Assembly: GCA_963663665.2 (NCBI GenBank)
Contig: CAXXKP010000009.1
Location: forward strand, 186,001-250,000
Reading direction: 5' to 3'
DNA from: SABI01 sp963663665
Lineage (GTDB): Bacteria; Spirochaetota; Spirochaetia; Sphaerochaetales; Sphaerochaetaceae
DNA length: 64,000 nucleotides
The notes beneath the pieces are model-generated. The model did not search any database. It was not told where the DNA came from and worked only from the letters and a program-made list of their open reading frames with translations. Within the stretch, counting starts at the first letter, position 1. The number at the start of each line of letters is the position of its first letter. This document shows, one piece after another, positions 61,611 to 64,000 of the stretch. A program made the translations under genes and the position numbers.

Positions 61611-62303
61611 CTACAAGAATGACCCCTCGTTAAGTATAAAATGACTTCTGGTTGTCATTATTAATCCTTCTTCAACCATCTTTGCTATTTCTCGAGATAA
61701 AGCGCTTCTATTGACACAGAGGAAATCAGCGAGTTCATCGCGATTGAAGGGGATATCGAACTCATTCCTTCCTTCTCGTTTAGATTGAAGATAGAGGAAA
61801 GCAAGAAGTTTCTCTCTCATAGTTCTCTGGGAAAGAATTGCTAACTTTTGATTCATTAAAAGGTTTCTTTTTGCTAATACATTCATCATATTCTCTATCA
61901 CAAGAGAATGAAATGAACAGGCTCTCGTACAGGGAGCAACTAGGAGAGAAAACTTCAGAAACATGATAGTAGTATCAATCGTTGCAATTACTGAAGCTGG
62001 AGAAGTAGCAGAATTCTGAGTTGTGGCAATCTGCCCAAAGAGTTCCCCATCTCTAAGGTTTGCAGTAATGCTCCTATTACCAAAGATGTCTTCCGTAATG
62101 ATATGGACAGATCCATTGAGCACTACACCGAACTCATCTGATGAATCTTCTGCATGGATGATAAATTCATTTGCTTCATAATTTTTTACGCGAGCATGAA
62201 GGCAATGAAGAAGTTGTGGCATGTCTTCTTCAAAGACATTAGAAAAAAGTTCAGTAGATAATAACATTTGGTAATAAGGTTGAATTTCTTTAATATGTTG
62301 CAT
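61611..62303 (-). CDS. Crp/Fnr-family regulator
   Basis: A 230-residue regulator: cyclic-nucleotide-type beta barrel (about 20-125, with LNGSVHIITEDIFGNRSITANLRDGELFGQ) and a Crp HTH (about 165-225, FNRDELADFLCVNRSALSREIAKMVEEGLI). No N-terminal Cys cluster as in Fnr is seen, so oxygen sensing by a 4Fe-4S cluster is unlikely. It may control itself and the adjacent aldehyde dehydrogenase. The ATG at 62303 is taken; no clear ribosome site. Confidence 0.87.
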   Translation of the reverse strand: MQHIKEIQPYYQMLLSTELFSNVFEEDMPQLLHCLHARVKNYEANEFIIHAEDSSDEFGVVLNGSVHIITEDIFGNRSITANLRDGELFGQIATTQNSATSPASVIATIDTTIMFLKFSLLVAPCTRACSFHSLVIENMMNVLAKRNLLMNQKLAILSQRTMREKLLAFLYLQSKREGRNEFDIPFNRDELADFLCVNRSALSREIAKMVEEGLIMTTRSHFILNEGSFL

Positions 62304-62386
62304 AAGCAACTGTTATTATACCTAAAAGAAAGAACAAATTCTATAGACAAAAGCAAGAAATTCACTTAGGATTACCAACACATACG

Positions 62387-62458
62387 GGGCGCGTAACTCA
62401 GCGGGAGAGTGCTACCTTCACACGGTAGAAGTCGTTGGTTCAAACCCAATCGCGCCCA
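62387..62458 (+). tRNA. tRNA-Val (anticodon CAC)
   Basis: A 72-nt cloverleaf. The acceptor GGGCGCG pairs with CGCGCCC, the anticodon stem CTACC/GGTAG encloses TTCACAC giving CAC, and the T-arm TTGG-TTCAAAC-CCAA is complete. The discriminator is A; CCA is not encoded. An integrase gene follows within 135 bases. Confidence 0.95.
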
Positions 62459-62463
62459 ATATT

Positions 62464-62507
62464 AAGTGCTTATAATATAACAAATTATAAGCACTTTTTT
62501 CTTTTTT
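62464..62507 (+). terminator. Terminator after tRNA-Val
   Basis: A perfect 13-bp inverted repeat (AAGTGCTTATAAT with ATTATAAGCACTT, 7-base loop) is followed by TTTTCTTTTTT. It starts six bases after the tRNA. Confidence 0.92.
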
Positions 62508-62525
62508 AATTAGTATATTTTTAAG

Positions 62526-62547
62526 TGTGATAGCATTTGTGATAGCA
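62526..62547 (+). repeat. Tandem 10-bp direct repeat before the integrase gene
   Basis: TGTGATAGCA occurs twice (62526-62535 and 62538-62547) with a 2-base gap. The position between the att-bearing tRNA and int suggests integrase arm-type or excisionase sites. Confidence 0.5.
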
Positions 62548-62590
62548 AAAATAGTTTTTTTGTAGTATCCTTCTACATGGAGGAAAGGTC

Positions 62591-63853
62591 ATGGAAGGAA
62601 GAGGTTTTCATATTACAGAACGTACAGTTCGTGGTAAAAAATCATTTTATGTTCAATTTATTAACTCAGAAAATAAAAGGACTTCATTACTCTCTGTAAA
62701 TAAAATTGCATCACAATTAACGGGAAAAACTGAGTTTATTAAAAAGAAATCAACTGCTATAAGGGCCTGTACTTCAGCACTGGAAAGAGGAATTATAAAT
62801 ACTAACAAAAATGGAGATACTGTAGAAAAATACATTCTAGAATATTGGGATTATGATGGGGAAAGAGTAACAAGGAAAAATAAGCTCAGCCCCAATTCAA
62901 TAGGCAGGGCTCATTGTTTGTATTCATTAAATTATTTTAAAACTCATGTTCTTGAATTCTTACCCCGAAAACTTCTAATCTCAGATATTACTAATACTCA
63001 TGTTAGAGACGTGTTTAACAAAGTAGCAGGAAAAAATCTTGCTAATGGAACCATAGCAAAGATTATGAATTCTTTCACTACCCCGCTTCGGCAAGCTTAT
63101 AGAGAAGGAATAATATTAAGAGATCCCACACTTAATCTTGAATCAATAAATACAGCAGGGGTAGAACGTGGAATACTAACACAATCAGAATTTAAAATAA
63201 TGCTAGAGGATTTGCAGCAAAAAGCAACTGATCATGTTATTTTGCCGGTTGTCCTCGCTGCTGTTACGGGAATGAGACTGGGAGAAATAAGAGGATTACA
63301 AATTAATGATATAGAAATTATTAATGACCAGGATTCAATAATTAACATAAACAAAGCATGGAGTGAGTATGATGGGCTTAAAACTCCAAAGGGGAAAAAA
63401 TCCAGAAAGACTGTTTGCCCAACAAAACTTGCTAGATCACTAATTGAATTAGGCCAAAAGAATCCATCACCAACAAATGATTTTATATTCTGGTCTCTTA
63501 ATAAGAAAACAAATACTCCAATCTCTTCTTCATACATACGAGATAACTATTATAATTCCCTTGCTAATGCTTTTGAACAGATCAACAAATGTATTGGAGA
63601 AATGGTTAAACTTGAAAATGATGAAGAAATACGCAAAGGAGAATTGATACGCCGAGAACGCAATGTTAACTTTCATTCTCTAAGGCACTTTTTTATCACC
63701 CGTGCTGGCTCTCTTATGGGAGGAGATGCGAACCTTCTACGGTTAGCCGTGGGACACGAGACTCAAGCTATGACAGATAGATACACACACTCAGATTACG
63801 ATTCTCTTAAAAAGATTGCCGATGCTTCACGTATGATTTATGAGGAGAATTAA
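62591..63853 (+). CDS. int: Tyrosine-recombinase integrase of an element at tRNA-Val
   Basis: A 420-residue integrase. The N-terminal arm-binding part (about 1-60), the SAM-like core-binding domain (about 75-185) and the catalytic domain (about 195-410) are visible, with Arg229 (TGMRLGE), His362 and Arg365 (HSLRH), His389 (GHET) and Tyr398 (DRYTH); Lys264 may be the beta-strand lysine. All catalytic residues are present, so it should be active. It is just downstream of tRNA-Val in the same direction, the standard arrangement for an element integrated at the tRNA 3' end. GGAAAGG precedes the ATG. Confidence 0.93.
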   Translation: MEGRGFHITERTVRGKKSFYVQFINSENKRTSLLSVNKIASQLTGKTEFIKKKSTAIRACTSALERGIINTNKNGDTVEKYILEYWDYDGERVTRKNKLSPNSIGRAHCLYSLNYFKTHVLEFLPRKLLISDITNTHVRDVFNKVAGKNLANGTIAKIMNSFTTPLRQAYREGIILRDPTLNLESINTAGVERGILTQSEFKIMLEDLQQKATDHVILPVVLAAVTGMRLGEIRGLQINDIEIINDQDSIININKAWSEYDGLKTPKGKKSRKTVCPTKLARSLIELGQKNPSPTNDFIFWSLNKKTNTPISSSYIRDNYYNSLANAFEQINKCIGEMVKLENDEEIRKGELIRRERNVNFHSLRHFFITRAGSLMGGDANLLRLAVGHETQAMTDRYTHSDYDSLKKIADASRMIYEEN

Positions 63854-63931
63854 TTTATAGGTATAAAACATACACACTTTAAAACTAATTAGGAATTGAG
63901 AGAATCAAATTAAAAATGTAAAATTCTATTT

Positions 63932-64000
63932 ATGAAACCAGTAAGATTGTGGGCAACAACTACCCCAGATATATACAAACAGTTACTACTCTATTTAGCA
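63932..64000 (+). CDS. Possible start of a gene of the integrated element (cut by the window)
   Basis: An ATG at 63932 begins a frame reading MKPVRLWATTTPDIYKQLL that stays open to the last base. There is no clear ribosome site, and only 23 codons are seen, so neither product nor reality can be judged. Confidence 0.3.
   Translation, partial: MKPVRLWATTTPDIYKQLLLYLA

Noticed and set aside
1..64000. CRISPR array, insertion sequence or rRNA genes
   Set aside because: No regularly spaced repeats, transposase-like proteins or rRNA stretches were seen. The only mobile-element sign is the integrase at 62591.

Overview
The window is a 64 kb piece of an AT-rich bacterial chromosome (about 36-38% GC by eye) with dense coding on both strands, no rRNA, no CRISPR array and no insertion sequence. 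The gene style suggests a fermentative or anaerobic spirochaete, perhaps a low-GC relative of Sphaerochaeta or Treponema. Pointers are exported binding proteins whose signal peptides end in FAGGSNES or SAAGNSES, a Listeria-Bacteroides-repeat surface protein with a FISUMP/DUF1566-like tail, short lipoproteins, and NifX-type and Mrp proteins typical of anaerobes. The phylum call is an inference from style, not from a marker gene.

Layout. 1-1714: end of an EamA transporter and a long RluA-type pseudouridine synthase. 1989-17336: a peptide and amino-acid scavenging block. It holds an M24 peptidase on +, then on - about 13 genes: MalY-type PLP enzyme, family 5 binding protein, two alternating M20/M24 peptidase pairs, the DppBCDF-type transporter, RidA, a YheO/DauR-type regulator and an aminotransferase. 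17795-21232: an MFS protein, then an operon of PTS EIIA-like protein, CPA2 cation:proton antiporter and a small PII-like protein. 21452-27840: Orn/Lys/Arg decarboxylase, RarD-like exporter, MFS exporter with an ArsR-like regulator, and a nitronate-monooxygenase-like flavoprotein. 28228-33343: tRNA-Arg and tRNA-Pro, endonuclease III, and a NifX/Mrp cluster headed by a sigma-54 activator, resembling the ORP (orange protein) systems of anaerobes. 33377-42113: GntR regulator, PhoB/PhoR pair and phoU-pstBACS. 42416-45202: a LarA-family nickel racemase/epimerase homologue with 6-phosphogluconate dehydrogenase. 45491-46651: a decayed repeat surface protein. 47402-51416: potABCD. 51584-52668: two paralogous lipoproteins. 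52787-55068: methylthioadenosine salvage genes. 55327-60235: RpiR regulator, PfkB sugar kinase, Gfo/Idh/MocA dehydrogenase and a lipoprotein. 60236-62303: aldehyde dehydrogenase and a Crp/Fnr regulator. 62387-64000: tRNA-Val followed by a tyrosine integrase, the left end of an integrated element.

How it fits together. Much of the window deals with nutrient capture: import of peptides, phosphate and polyamines, followed by cytosolic peptidases, PLP enzymes and RidA. The decarboxylase and Pot genes cover polyamine synthesis and uptake, and the MtnP/MtnA/deaminase trio would clear the methylthioadenosine that spermidine synthesis produces. The most unusual parts are the sigma-54-controlled NifX/Mrp cluster, the EIIA-antiporter-PII-like operon, a PstA permease with a PstS-like insert, and the interleaved duplicated M24/M20 peptidases. 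Several starts were moved from the longest reading frame to an internal ATG with a better ribosome binding site; each case is noted.
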